A DNA stretch of 64,000 nucleotides from Hemileia vastatrix (GCA_030280995.1 JASXTE010000016.1:21020501-21084500); one strand, 5' to 3'. Shown: positions 1-9,895, counted from the stretch's first letter. Numbers and translations: made by a program. Notes: generated from the sequence alone by a model not told the origin.

Positions 1-406
1 GAAATGAAAAAGAGAGACAAATTAATTAGTCTTTTATTTTTAATTTTTATTTAACAGAAATAAAATATAAAAAAAAAAATCTTTTTAGGATAAAAATCAA
101 CTTAAATAAAATTAATTTATTAGTAAAAAAAAAAATTTAAAACCAGGATTACAATATAATCAACTGTAGAAATAAATTAAAAAAATTTATTTAATAATTA
201 TTTATTTTCAGGGTTTAAATCAACTAATTTATTACCAGGACTTATTGTCAACTGAAGTAATCAAATATGAAACTTTATTAATTTTAACAAAATTTTATTA
301 AACTGATAACTTAACTACCAGGACTTAATGTCAACTGAAGTAATTAAATATAAATTTTTTATTCTAAAATTTTATTAAACTGATCACTTAACTACCAGGA
401 CTTAAT
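1..406 (-). mobile_element. Leader of decayed Ty3-type element, left part
   Basis: AT-rich DNA with degenerate direct repeats of a unit reading CAGGACTTAATGTCAACTGA, near 230, 315 and 393. The same repeats resume at 6472 on the far side of element A. Similar wording (GGACTAAG...GTCAAC) occurs in the leader between the 5' LTR and gag of the nearly intact element at 29689-38866, so I read this as the leader of a minus-strand relic whose 5' LTR is at 7110-7921. Any gag would lie left of the window. No ORF is preserved. Confidence 0.6.
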
Positions 407-490
407 AGGGGGTATCAATGTTCAGGGATCCGCAATTAGGGATCAGGAATTTTTTTTTCCGGGATCAGACATTATTAATTGCGGAAAATT

Positions 491-522
491 CTTATCCACT
501 AGCCCCGGGGCTAGTGGATAAG
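491..522. repeat. 32-bp perfect palindrome inside left end of element A
   Basis: The left arm CTTATCCACTAGCCCC (491-506) is followed directly by its exact reverse complement (507-522), with no spacer. It lies about 85 bases inside the left terminus. A related CTAGCCCC motif occurs near the ends of elements B and C and in the small element at 12007-12190. It could form a cruciform or bind a dimeric protein. Confidence 0.9.
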
Positions 523-787
523 GAATCCATGATAATGCATTATCCCGCCTCTTATACCCCAATTTCCATTTCTAATTCCTGATCTTAAACTCATCTCATC
601 CATGATGGATTTGCAAGAAAGTCACATGACTCATAATTGCTGATGCCATCCTTAAGTCTTTCCTCACTCTATGCTACTTAATTTTGGTGGCAAACACTTA
701 AGTTTTTTTTTCTATCTACACACCCCAACTGCACATTTGGCGGTGAATTCCCACTTCCCTCATCACATAACCCTTCCACCGGCAACA

Positions 788-2049
788 ATGAAACACCTCT
801 CTACTAGATGGCTACTTCACTCCACTATTAATGCCATCACTTTACTTTTAGTTCTCTACTATAAATCTGACTTTGATTTGGAAGATGCTTTAGCTTATAT
901 GTGTTTTCTTTCCAAAAAGTGTTACATCATCACCAGGGGGCCAAATCTTTATCATGATCCCCGATATGATCTGGCCTCCATTCTCAACATTCCTCATTTA
1001 AACTTCACACAACATTTTAGAACTTCTCCCGATTCTTTCTTCAAACTTTATCAACTCATTTCCGAAAATCCTATCTTCCATAACAATTCTCATAACAAAC
1101 AGCGTAATCCTGCAATCCAACTTGCTGTTGCTCTATGTTTCTTTGGCTCAAATGGAAATGGTGCTGCCGTAAGACGTTTGGATAATCTCTTTAACATAGG
1201 ATATGGTACCGTGATATTATACACCAAGCGCTGTATGATTGCTATCCTTTCCCTCAAGTCTCAAACTCTTGCTTGGCCAACTCCAGAACAGCGACTTGAA
1301 TCCTCTCAATTAATGCAAGCTGAAGGTTTCCCTGGCTGTATAGGTTTTGTTGATGGCACAACCATCCCTTTGAGTCAAAACCCTGCTCATGATGGCAACC
1401 ATTATTTTGATCGCAAAAAAGGTTTCTTCAAAATCTTCTCCAAGTTCTCATCTTTCACAATCTAACTTTTTATCTTCTTTCTAGATACTCTATTGCCGTT
1501 CAACTTGTATGCAATGTCAATAAAAAATTTATTGCTTTTCACAGTGGCTGCCCTGGATCATGTCATGACTCTTCCATCTTCCAAAGAATGAGGATTTCTC
1601 AATCCCCTGAATCATACTTTGACGAATCTCAGTACCTCCTTGCAGACTCAGCATATGCAAGTGGAAAGTACATTATACCTGCTTTCCGTGGTGCAACTTC
1701 AGAAAATGACCCCAAAACTGCCTTTAATTATCACCTTGCACAATCAAGAGTACGAATTGAACATGCTATAGGTATTTTAAAGGGACGATTCTCTAGTCTT
1801 CGGGAGCTCAGAATCAAATTTCAAAAAAAATTGGAGATCAAAACTGCAAATCATTGGATCTTGACTTGCGTAATACTCCACAATATTCTAGCTGATTTAA
1901 AGGATGAGTGGAATGATCTTTATGAAGAAGAGGATCCTAAACCACCACCGGCACTCCCCTCCCTTGATTCACAAATCATTCAATCAACTGGCATACGCTC
2001 CATTATAATGCCAATTACTCTCCAACATTTCACTTTGCAACGCTTTTAA
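788..2049 (+). CDS. PIF/Harbinger-type DDE transposase of element A (two exons, one-base frame slip)
   Basis: Endonuclease-like transposase expected to cut and join element ends in the nucleus. Exon 1 (788-1421) and exon 2 (1485-2049) flank an intron with GT at 1422, a CTAAC branch-like site near 1461 and AG at 1483-1484. The acidic triad is visible: D in GFVDGTTIPL, D in LLADSAYASG and E in RVRIEHAIGILKGRF. The C-terminal ILHN motif follows. The joined exons are out of register by one base at an A-run (1415-1420) directly before the intron, so as written the spliced product would not read through; either an A was lost or the sequence is wrong there. Met-788 is chosen because paralogues at 20559 and 62860 start at a similar distance from homologous sequence; the frame is open upstream to 671. 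Confidence 0.8.
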
Positions 2050-2884
2050 TTTTTAATTTTTATGTTTTCATACTTTCCAAATGTCATCTTTGTGTACTTT
2101 ATTCACTTGGTTTTGTATTTTGGTTTGTTGCATATTCATTTTTTTTTTGAATTTACGTTGAATATCTTTTTTTTGGATGGCTCATTGGTTTTCTTTCACC
2201 AGCTCAACATGAAATCGCATATTTTCTGAAATTGCATATTTTGTCAGTGATTTTTTTTTTCATTCATCCCTCATATCCTTTTCCTATTCTCCTCCAACAT
2301 CCCTTAAACAATTTGGTTTCATTCATTTTGTCATCTCATCTCTCCAGGTAAGTCACTTTATTCTTTTTTTTTGATTTTTTGATTACTAATTATATTTTTT
2401 TTGTTTTTTTCTGTTTATTTTATTTTTTTTATCAAAATTTTTTTTGTGAGTGGTTATTTTGGATTTCAATGGTATAATTAACCTTTTTTTCTCTCCCTCT
2501 TTACTTTCTTTTTTAGCTCCATCACCCTACTCTTCATCCCTCCTTGGCATGGTCATTATCCCCCCTTTCCCTTATTTCACTTTTTTTTGGCTCCATTTCA
2601 TTGAAACACATACATTGCACATTCTTTATGCATTTCACTTACTCCATATTCAACTTCCCCACAATTCCAACATTAATCTTTCTCACTCTATTTTTCCTAC
2701 TTTTCAATCAAGGTAAGTTTCATCTCCTTTTTTTCATGCCTATATGATATCTCATTCCTTTTATGAAAACTTCATACTTAAATATATGTATGACTCTTAT
2801 CTGGATAACAGTGAACTTATAAAACTCCTTTTGATCTCATCTTCATTACCACTTTTCAAGTTTTTGTAAAATTTTGAAAATCAG

Positions 2885-3210
2885 ACTCGGAATTAGGGTT
2901 AGGTCTATTCAAATCTAATGTTCTTTTTACTGAAGATTCTCCTGAAGGCTACCTTTTATTTCCTACAAACAGATTTGAATTTGATTCAGTGGTTGCTGAG
3001 ATATTGACTGTTAAAGTTGAGCCTTTTTTTTCCCAATTTAAATTTTTATTTCATTTTTTTATGTAACAGATTAGGGTTAGGTTTATTTAAATCACATGTC
3101 CTTTAACTGAAGATTCTACTAAAGCATATCTTTCATTTCCCTCAAACAGGTTTGAAATAGGTTCAGTGGTTGCTGAGATTTTGACCTTTGAAGTTGAGCC
3201 TTTTTTCAAA
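2885..3210 (+). repeat. Tandem duplication of an exon-like block upstream of the oxygenase
   Basis: Blocks at about 2888-3030 and 3066-3210 are similar copies sharing GAATTAGGGTTAGG/GATTAGGGTTAGG, ACTGAAGATTCT, TTCAGTGGTTGCTGAGAT and GTTGAGCCTTTTTT. Each has an open + frame reading like RFEFDSVVAEIL and RFEIGSVVAEIL. The pattern is also present, inverted, in element B (about 22690-23000). They may be duplicated 5' exons of the oxygenase gene or a tandem repeat in its leader. Confidence 0.6.
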
Positions 3211-3294
3211 ATTTCACTTGTCTTATTTCACATTTTTATATTGCATATTTAGAGGATAAGGATTCTGAAACTCTTATATGATGATTATCTAGGC

Positions 3295-3921
3295 ATGTAT
3301 TTGTTGCTCAAGAATATCACTAAAGCTCAAAAAGATGAAGATTTTCGCTTATGGGACACTCTACCTTCCTTTAACTCTTTTCTTGCTTTTCGACTCAAAA
3401 AGCTCTGTAATAAAGCATTTGAAGAAAATCATGAACTTGCAACCAAAGTTGGAATACCGAATTGGTGTGACTCCAAATGGGAAGATATCAGCCACAAATA
3501 TCTTTTATTCTCTAATGTTATTATCACTCATTCTGGATTCCACAATAGGATTCATATCGATAGGAATGATGCCCATTTTCTTACTTTTGGTATATTCTCA
3601 TATATCAAACCGATTACTGGGCAACCAATACCATCTCCAGCTAAAATCATAGGACATGGTTTATATTTTCCAGACCACCGGTGCATCATTGATTTTGGTT
3701 TGGGAAATGGTATCATCGAAACTATTTGGAATTCTTCTAAGGATAATCATCAAACAACCAAAGCTCCTCCTGGTTTGGAATCCTGTCAAGATTTAACACA
3801 TTTTGGTTGCTCATTTCAAATCAGTCATAAGTTGATTTATAGAATCAATAAGGTAAAGAAAGAAGGTAAAGTTAATCGATTTAAAAAAACTTTATTTAGA
3901 TCCAAAAAGTATGGGGATTAG
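3295..3921 (+). CDS. TET/JBP-like 2OG-Fe(II) oxygenase carried by element A (main 3' exon)
   Basis: A 208-residue ORF resembling the Tet-like 2OG-Fe(II) oxygenase domain family seen in many copies in rust genomes. Members of the TET/JBP class oxidise 5-methylcytosine or thymine in DNA using iron and 2-oxoglutarate. Visible features: the metal HxD pair H87-x-D89 in RIHIDRND, a following FGIFSY strand, YFPDHRCIIDFG at 124-135, and a distal His (H152) in SKDNHQTT. An AG (3290-3291) just before the ATG suggests that this is a 3' exon and that upstream exons exist between about 2130 and 3290; GTAAGT donors occur near 2346 and 2712. A homologue lies inverted in element B with a stop codon. The frame is intact here. 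Activity is not shown; the family call comes from motif order. Confidence 0.75.
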   Translation: MYLLLKNITKAQKDEDFRLWDTLPSFNSFLAFRLKKLCNKAFEENHELATKVGIPNWCDSKWEDISHKYLLFSNVIITHSGFHNRIHIDRNDAHFLTFGIFSYIKPITGQPIPSPAKIIGHGLYFPDHRCIIDFGLGNGIIETIWNSSKDNHQTTKAPPGLESCQDLTHFGCSFQISHKLIYRINKVKKEGKVNRFKKTLFRSKKYGD

Positions 3922-4206
3922 AGTTGTCATCGAAAATTTTATATTTTTTCATAAATTTTTAGTAAATATTTTTTATGTATCAATTTCCTCAACTAAAGTA
4001 ATGGGCCATCGACCTTGTGTTGTATAACAGGTAATCATGATAACATTTATTTGTTTCATGGGGTTCCTCTTGCCTATACCTGTGGAAAGTCCCAAACTTT
4101 TGTTTCTCGACTTGGTCTGCATTTTGGCTTGAGGAATTGTCATTACTTTAAACTAGGGAAATTTATATATATTAGATATTTATTTAATAATTTATGTAAT
4201 TATATT

Positions 4207-4640
4207 AAATTTAGATGACTTCCACCCCTTACTTCAATAAAATGCAGGGGGGGTATTGCCAAATTTTCAAATCTGACATGTGAAATTGATGACTTAGAAA
4301 AATTTTGGTGATACCCACCCCTTGCTTCAATAAAATGCAGGGGAGAGTATTGCCAATTTTTTAAACAGATATAGAATTTTTTTGACTTGTAAATATTTTT
4401 GTGATACCCGTCCCTTACTTCAATAAAATCCATGGGGGGTTTTGCCAAAATTTCTTATAAGACTTGTGAAATTCTTGACATGTAAGAATTTTTGGGATAC
4501 CGGTAAAATGCAGGGGGTAGTAAAGCCAAATTTTCATATAAAACTTTCAAGATTCATGATATGAAAGAATTTTTGTGATACCCACCCCTTACTTCAAAAA
4601 AATCCAGGGGTGGGGGATTGTCAAATTTTCAAAGGAGACT
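4207..4640. repeat. Degenerate minisatellite, unit about 95 bases
   Basis: Four to five units carrying CCACCCCTTACTTCAATAAA, then ATGCAGGGG, GTATTGCCAAATTTTC and a run resembling GACATGTGAAATTGATGAC. Units begin near 4214, 4310, 4404, 4497 (shortened) and 4578. The same unit occurs in reverse orientation in elements B (about 21200-21410, two units) and C (about 61150-61335, two units), so it is an internal part of this transposon family. Confidence 0.8.
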
Positions 4641-4767
4641 TGAAAATTTTATTTAAAAAAAGAATATTTAACATTAAAATACGATATTTCAAGAAATACA
4701 GAAAATAATTGTAAAATTTATGTACAAATAAATATGAACACATGAAGTGTGAAAGAAACAAAAGAAA

Positions 4768-6117
4768 CTAGTCAACAAAAAATTTCATTAATTGTTCTAT
4801 TTCTTCAACAGATTTTTTTGCTTTAATGCATTCGATCAAGAAATCTTTCTTTTTAGAACTTTCTTGAAGATCATGCTTATACTTCATCTGTTCCATTAAG
4901 TTTTGATGCTTGAGTGTTTTTTCCTCTTTTTTGGATTTTTCAATACTAAGAGTTAACTCGAACTTCTTCTCCTCCAAATCTTGGACCCGATCATCCTTCT
5001 GTAAGAAGAGCTCGTACTTCCTCTCTTCAAAATCTTGTACTCTGTCATCCCTCCTTAAAGAGAGCTCGTATTTCTTCTTTTCAAAGCTTAGAGTCTCTTT
5101 AGCAATATCCACTTGTTCTAGAGTGAGAATAAAAATTAACATAAAGTAGAAGAAAAGCAGAGTAAAGTAATAAGAGGTATGATATCACTTACCAGCATCA
5201 CGTTTCTCTAAAAACTGTTCCATCAAAGAAAAAGGTGTTTGTGATGAAGTATCACTTTTTCGTCTTCTTTGGGAGAGGAAATTTAGACTACTTGAAGCCC
5301 TTCTCTTTTTTTTCAACGTAGCATTTTCCTCTTCATCATTGTCACTAGCTTCAGACTCAGTTGATTGAAGATCCTGGGTTTGTTCATCAGCCTTTTAAGA
5401 AATAAGAAAAAGATAAGTAAATAAAAAATAGAGTTGATAAGATAAAAGAATAAAGAAACAGACCTGAGTTAGATTTGGTTGGGTTAAATCACCTATAGGA
5501 TCTACAGAAAAGCTATCTAGATATGTCTCATTCAAATGAGGGGAGGCTTGAGTGGAGGAAGAGGATGGGAAAAGATTTGCTTTGACATCATGTTCGGAGA
5601 TAGGATCTTCTCCATCCAACATGTTTACAGGATTAACATCAGCTCGCTCTCCAAAAATTGCATCCATCTCTTTAAAGTAAAGACATAAAGAATCAAGTTT
5701 ATCGTCTATGGATTTTATGCCCTTAGTTATATCATTGTCGGTAATCCCAAAACCAGTGGAAGATGAAAGAGCCTTTGCCTTCTTGTATTTTTCTCGGTAA
5801 TGCTTGAAGCGTTCAGACATCTGTTTAGGCAAAAGATCAATCCTTCCCTTGGTCTTATTGCGTAATTCATTTGCCATTAGAAGATAGCCATTAACTTTTG
5901 ATGCGGGGGGCCATCCTACTTTAGTGGCATACTCAGTATCAAAACAAGAATCATAGTTAGATTTGGTTTTCAGCCAGTTGATAAGAATGAGATTTTCATC
6001 TTTTTTTAATTGAACGGTCTTTGATTTCTCAGCCGAGCGGGGGAAAGAGGAAGTAGTGGGAATTGAAGAACAACTGGGAGATGGCTGCCTTTGAGAAGAT
6101 CTAGGATGACGAGGCAT
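4768..6117 (-). CDS. Partner protein of the Harbinger-type transposon (SANT-like plus coiled coil), three exons
   Basis: Exons 6117-5464, 5391-5193 and 5117-4768 join in frame to 400 residues with GT-AG introns of 72 and 75 bases. The N-terminal region carries KKDENLILINWLKTKSNYDS, resembling the SANT/Myb or trihelix proteins that accompany PIF/Harbinger transposases and bind the element ends. The middle is acidic and then basic (KKKRR, RRRK). The last exon is a charged coiled coil with repeated KKYEL/KKFEL and DDRVQD units and ends KKDFLIEC...EEIEQL. The start is the Met of MPRHPRSS; an in-frame Met lies upstream at 6153. It faces the transposase from the opposite end. Homologous pieces are at 40712-48120 and 60238-60990. 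Reading frame and splice sites are undamaged. Confidence 0.82.
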
Positions 6118-6424
6118 GTTATTATAAATGAAGATGAAAAGGAGCAGAAACAAGCAGATGAGATAGCGAGATGAAAAGGAGAAGAATCAAATAGATGAAA
6201 TGGGGAGAAATTCTGAGCAGATAGAATGAACAGGATGGGATGAGAATGGAAGTGCGCAGCAAGGTAGAAGGCTGGGATATCCAGAAAGTTGTCCAAGATG
6301 TGGTTATCAAATATTGAGGATAAAAATGTCAGATAAGAGGTGAACATTGACACGTAAAGTGTCTAATAACCCAATTATTAGCAAAAATAATTGTGGAAGA
6401 TAATTGGGGTATGCAGATTATTTT

Positions 6425-6445
6425 CCGCAATTAATTTAATTGCGG
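6425..6445. repeat. Palindrome inside right end of element A
   Basis: Arms CCGCAATTAA and TTAATTGCGG around a single T, about 24 bases inside the right terminus. The same GCAATTA word occurs inside the left terminus (near 430 and 475), so it may be a subterminal transposase or partner-protein site. Confidence 0.8.
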
Positions 6446-6471
6446 ATCGGTCAACATTGATACCCCCTAAT

Positions 6472-7109
6472 GTCAACTGAAGTAATTAAATATGAGTTTT
6501 ATTAATTATAAAATTTCTTGAACTACCAGGACTCAAAGTCAACTGAAGTAATTAAATATTATTTATTAATTAAAAAATATTATTGTCAGGACAATTTGTC
6601 AACTGGAACAATTAAAATTCAAATTAATCAGGACAATTGTCAACTGAAAAATGATAATAATTAATATCAAAATATAATTATTTTATTACTTCTGGGACTA
6701 AGAACAGTTATTGCTCTATTATGGTCAACCAGGAAAAATAAAAATAAAAATATAATAATAAAATTAAATTCCAAATTACCAGACACCTCCCTCTGCAAAA
6801 TGAGCAAATTAATGCCACTTACAGAGTGCTGAGTAAAAGGAAATACGTAGCAAATGAAGAGTGAAGAGTAACCCACAAATAGTAATAACAATAGTTACCA
6901 AGATATATACGATGTTTAGTCAGTATATGAACTTAAGTTTTGGAGCACGTTTCGATTCCCGTTCGCAGCAAAAACTTTTATCATGTGACGTATGACGTTC
7001 GTCTTTTTCTCGCCTTCTCTCGTCCTTTACAGGTACTTGTACGCCGATGGTCCCCTCGATTACGCCTCAAGTAACGTTGCGCCGTCAATATTTCGGAAAG
7101 GATCCCAAT
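6472..7109 (-). mobile_element. Leader of decayed Ty3-type element, right part
   Basis: Continuation of the relic cut by element A: the repeats resume at 6472, followed by GGACTAAG...GGTCAACCAGG (6690-6735), matching the leader of gypsy1 at about 37395-37435. The 15 bases at 7095-7109 (GGAAAGGATCCCAAT) match the primer-binding-site-like block next to the 5' LTRs of the three better preserved elements. ORFs here, including a 60-codon frame at 6992, are not recognisable. Confidence 0.65.
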
Positions 7110-7921
7110 TTTCAAGGTACACTTTTGGTCTAGAAGATTTAGTACGGAGTTTGTATGAAGATTTTAAGGATTAATTGGACTCTCAATAATTTGGTACGTA
7201 TTTCTCAATCAAAGATGATTTTTACTCAATGATAAGAGGTAGATTTAAAATATTAATATAAGTTATAGATTAGAATTACGTCCTTGTAAATACTAAAGAT
7301 ATAAAATATAAGAAATAAGTGTTATATTGTATTTGTGGTAATAAAGTAAGTTGGTAAAAGAATGATTAAAAGACAACAAAAAGAGAGGCCTTTTATAGGC
7401 AAAGGAGAGACAAATCATGGCAATCAAATTCTAAAAATAGTAGTATGAGAGAGAGAAAAGAATATTCCAGAAGGAGTATTTCAAATAATAAAGTTATTCT
7501 AAAAAGAAGGCGTCAAAAAGATGTATTTACAGAGTATGTCAGAAATACATCAATTTATTTAATATTTACTGTAGAAGTCAATTCTAAATAAGAAATTTGA
7601 ATTTTTTGTATATATTTAATATTATTTGAATATTAAAATCTTATTTTATCTTAATATCTATTTTTTAATATAAAATTTTTATTTTTTCCAACCTGCCAAA
7701 TGAGCACAGTGTTAGAGAAAAATATAAGGGACAATTTTATATTTTTAATTTTAATTATTTATTTAATTTTTTAATTTTACCATTCTGTAATTAGTTAATT
7801 TATTATAACTAATTTTAATGTAACTAAATTATAATTAAATAATAATTAAAATGATAAGGTGTGGCTTCATCCAGTAAATAATTAATTATTTCACTGGGTA
7901 AGTCTAGTAGCCTGGCTGACA
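7110..7921 (-). mobile_element. Decayed 5' LTR of the Ty3-type relic
   Basis: The right edge is TAGCCTGGCTGACA, the same last bases as the LTRs of gypsy1. The block GCCTTTTATAGGC (near 7390) matches CCCTTTTATAGGCAATGG in those LTRs and looks like a promoter TATA region. The left edge is degenerate (TTCAAGG instead of TGTC). No duplication can be checked because the other end is outside the window. Confidence 0.6.
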
Positions 7922-8791
7922 ATTATATTCTATGGATTCAGGGGTAAAAATAGAAATAACCCCCTTTTAGATGTTGTGTTTGATAGTAGAAAATGAGCCC
8001 TTAAAACAGACAGGGTGGACTCTGTTCTTTCACCAAAAGATATAGTTCACCTTCTGTCTTTTTCTACCTCATTTGACACCCCTTGTCTTTTTTCACACAC
8101 TTCTTTTTGCCTTTGCACCTCTCTCACCCATTTTTCTCCCCCTCCCCCTTTTATCATCATCATGGTACATTTCCTGTACTCTCCTAAATCATTGTTCTAA
8201 GGTTTAGACATCCTCATCCATCCCCTTCCTTTACATCCCATCCCCTTTTTCTTTTCTCATCCCTCCTCCCTCCTCACCCCTTTCTAATTACTCTATACCT
8301 CACCATCTATTTCATTTATCCCTTCACCCCTCTACCACACCCCATACCTTTCTTACAATTTCCCACCCCTCTCTATTCTAACTCCCAAATATTCACTTCC
8401 CATCCCAATCATCTACCCCACCACCTCAATCCAACCCTCTCGCTTTTCACTCCCTCCTTTTTTTCCTAATCATCTATTTTGCTCCATATGAAGTAAAAGG
8501 GGTGGTAAGAAGAGAAAGCAAAGTGATTCAGTGTAAAATGTGGTGGAGAGGGATGGAGAGGTGTTGGAATGGGTGGAAATGAGACCGAAAATAGTTATAT
8601 GGGGTGAGGTAGGATGGAGAGGAGTGGAGAAAGGGGGAACAAGGGGTGAGGAGGGGAGAAGAGTCTTAAAACTAAATCTAGATGTAAGAGCAGGAGCCAA
8701 TGTGAGAGGAGAAGGTTAAAGGATGAACAAAAATGTGGAGGAAGATATTTGGAAGGGAAATTGTGAAAAACATAAATATATATAGATATAT
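7922..8791. repeat. Gene-free, long pyrimidine tract followed by purine tract
   Basis: From about 8030 to 8470 the + strand is mostly C and T (CCCTCCTCCCTCCTCACCCC at 8264), and from about 8480 to 8760 it is mostly G and A (GGGGTGAGGAGGGGAGAAGA near 8643). Parts are complementary, so the block is a loose inverted repeat of about 300-base arms. G-rich tracts of similar wording sit in element C (62187-62400) and at 51470-51560. No gene is recognisable. Confidence 0.5.
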
Positions 8792-9052
8792 CACCACACA
8801 ATATGGGGGGCGGACTTGCTAGCAAGTCCGCAACCTTGGACCCAAACTCACCATAGATTGAACACACATTGAGCTATTGATAAAGGAACCATACAATCAG
8901 GGATGAACACCACTCAGCAGAACAGTTTTAGGTGGGTGTTCAAGTAGAGTTCAGTATGGGTTCAGTATGAGTTCAGTCTGAGTTCCATCTGAGTTCCATC
9001 TGAGTTCAGGTTGAGGACTTGCTAGCAAGTCCACCCCCTATATTGCGTAGTG
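8792..9052. mobile_element. CACTA-like MITE, copy a (261 bp)
   Basis: Left end CACCACACAATATGGGGGG; right end, read inward, CACTACGCAATATAGGGGG; 3-base duplication TAT on both sides (8789-8791, 9053-9055). Directly inside each end is the perfect 18-base palindrome GGACTTGCTAGCAAGTCC. The interior contains repeated GAGTTCAGT/GAGTTCCATCT words. No ORF. Confidence 0.9.
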
Positions 9053-9827
9053 TATAATACATTATTAGACATGGAAATAAAAATGGTATGAAGACAGAAA
9101 AAAAAACTTATTGATATTGTGAACTCTTTATTGGCCAAATGTGTTATTCTCATAAAATTTTGACAATTATTCTTTTAATGTAATGTAGATCATGGTAAGT
9201 TGGTTTTTAAAAATTAGTACCCATATAATGTTTTTAATTTTAATAATATAGTATATATATAAATTTTTTAAATTATACCATTAAACCAATTAATGCTAGA
9301 GTCATTTTTAAGGGTGCTGTGTTACTTCCACAAATATTCTAAATCTTGATTATATTCAATAATGCCAATCAATACAATAAGAAAATATATATATTTCTCC
9401 AAATTTTAACAATACAGATCTTATGAACAATACAAATTCAATAACTTTTTTTCATGAATGATTTCTTGTAATATTGGATTATTTTTCTACATATTCATAG
9501 GCAATTTTTTTTCAAATTTCTAGAATATGTTATAGTTAAACTTACATGAGAAGTCAATTTTTTTAAAGAATGAAAGAATATCATAGTCTTTCAAAATTTT
9601 ATATATCTGATTGCCTGGCTTGGTTATGGGATTCACTTATAATCATATTCCTTCAAAAATTCCAGTAATTCAAGCCTCAATACTTTTTGCACTTTTGATA
9701 ACATATGCTTCAATAAATGTTCAAAAAAAAATTCAATTTGTGTTCAAGGAAACTTCATTTTTTTCATAGTTGTTTCATCACTGCACCAATATGTGTTCAA
9801 CTAAATATGAGTTTGGGTTCAAGGTTT
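9053..9827. other. No gene seen
   Basis: AT-rich with no convincing reading frame. The last part (9700-9827: GTTCAAGGAAACTTCA, ATATGTGTTCAACTAAATAT) resembles the interior wording of the CACTA-like MITEs and may belong to the degraded copy ending at 9866. Confidence 0.5.
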
Positions 9828-9866
9828 CAGACTTGCTAGCAAGTCTGCCCCCCTTATTTCTTGGTG
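9828..9866. mobile_element. CACTA-like MITE, copy b, right end only
   Basis: CAGACTTGCTAGCAAGTCTG followed by CCCCCCTTATTTCTTGGTG matches the right end of this MITE family (palindrome plus C-run plus terminal GTG). I find no matching left end, so it is truncated or rearranged. Confidence 0.65.
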
Positions 9867-9895
9867 TGTAAACATCTACCAAAGCTCTTTGTATT

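Larger units (their letters stand above)
407..6468 (+). mobile_element. Harbinger-type DNA transposon A, 6.06 kb, with oxygenase cargo
   Basis: The ends are inverted repeats reading AGGGGGTATCAATGTT inward from 407 and the same inward from 6468, flanked by a 3-base duplication AAT (404-406 and 6469-6471). Removing the element restores the repeat unit of the surrounding leader. Contents: transposase (+, 788-2049), TET/JBP-like oxygenase (+, to 3921), a minisatellite (4207-4640) and the partner gene (-, 6117-4768). The two core genes face inward, as in element C. Perfect or near-perfect palindromes sit just inside each end. Superfamily assignment rests on the DDE transposase; the AAT duplication differs from the usual TWA of PIF/Harbinger. 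Confidence 0.9.

Noticed and set aside
671..787. Upstream extension of the transposase frame of element A
   Set aside because: Homologues start later and the extension is low-complexity; Met-788 is preferred.
6905..6980. tRNA-like wording (TTTAGTCAGT and GTTTCGATTCCCG) in the Ty3 relic leader
   Set aside because: The A-box/B-box resemblance is partial and I cannot fold consistent acceptor and T-arm stems; it lies in the retroelement leader, next to similar text in gypsy1.
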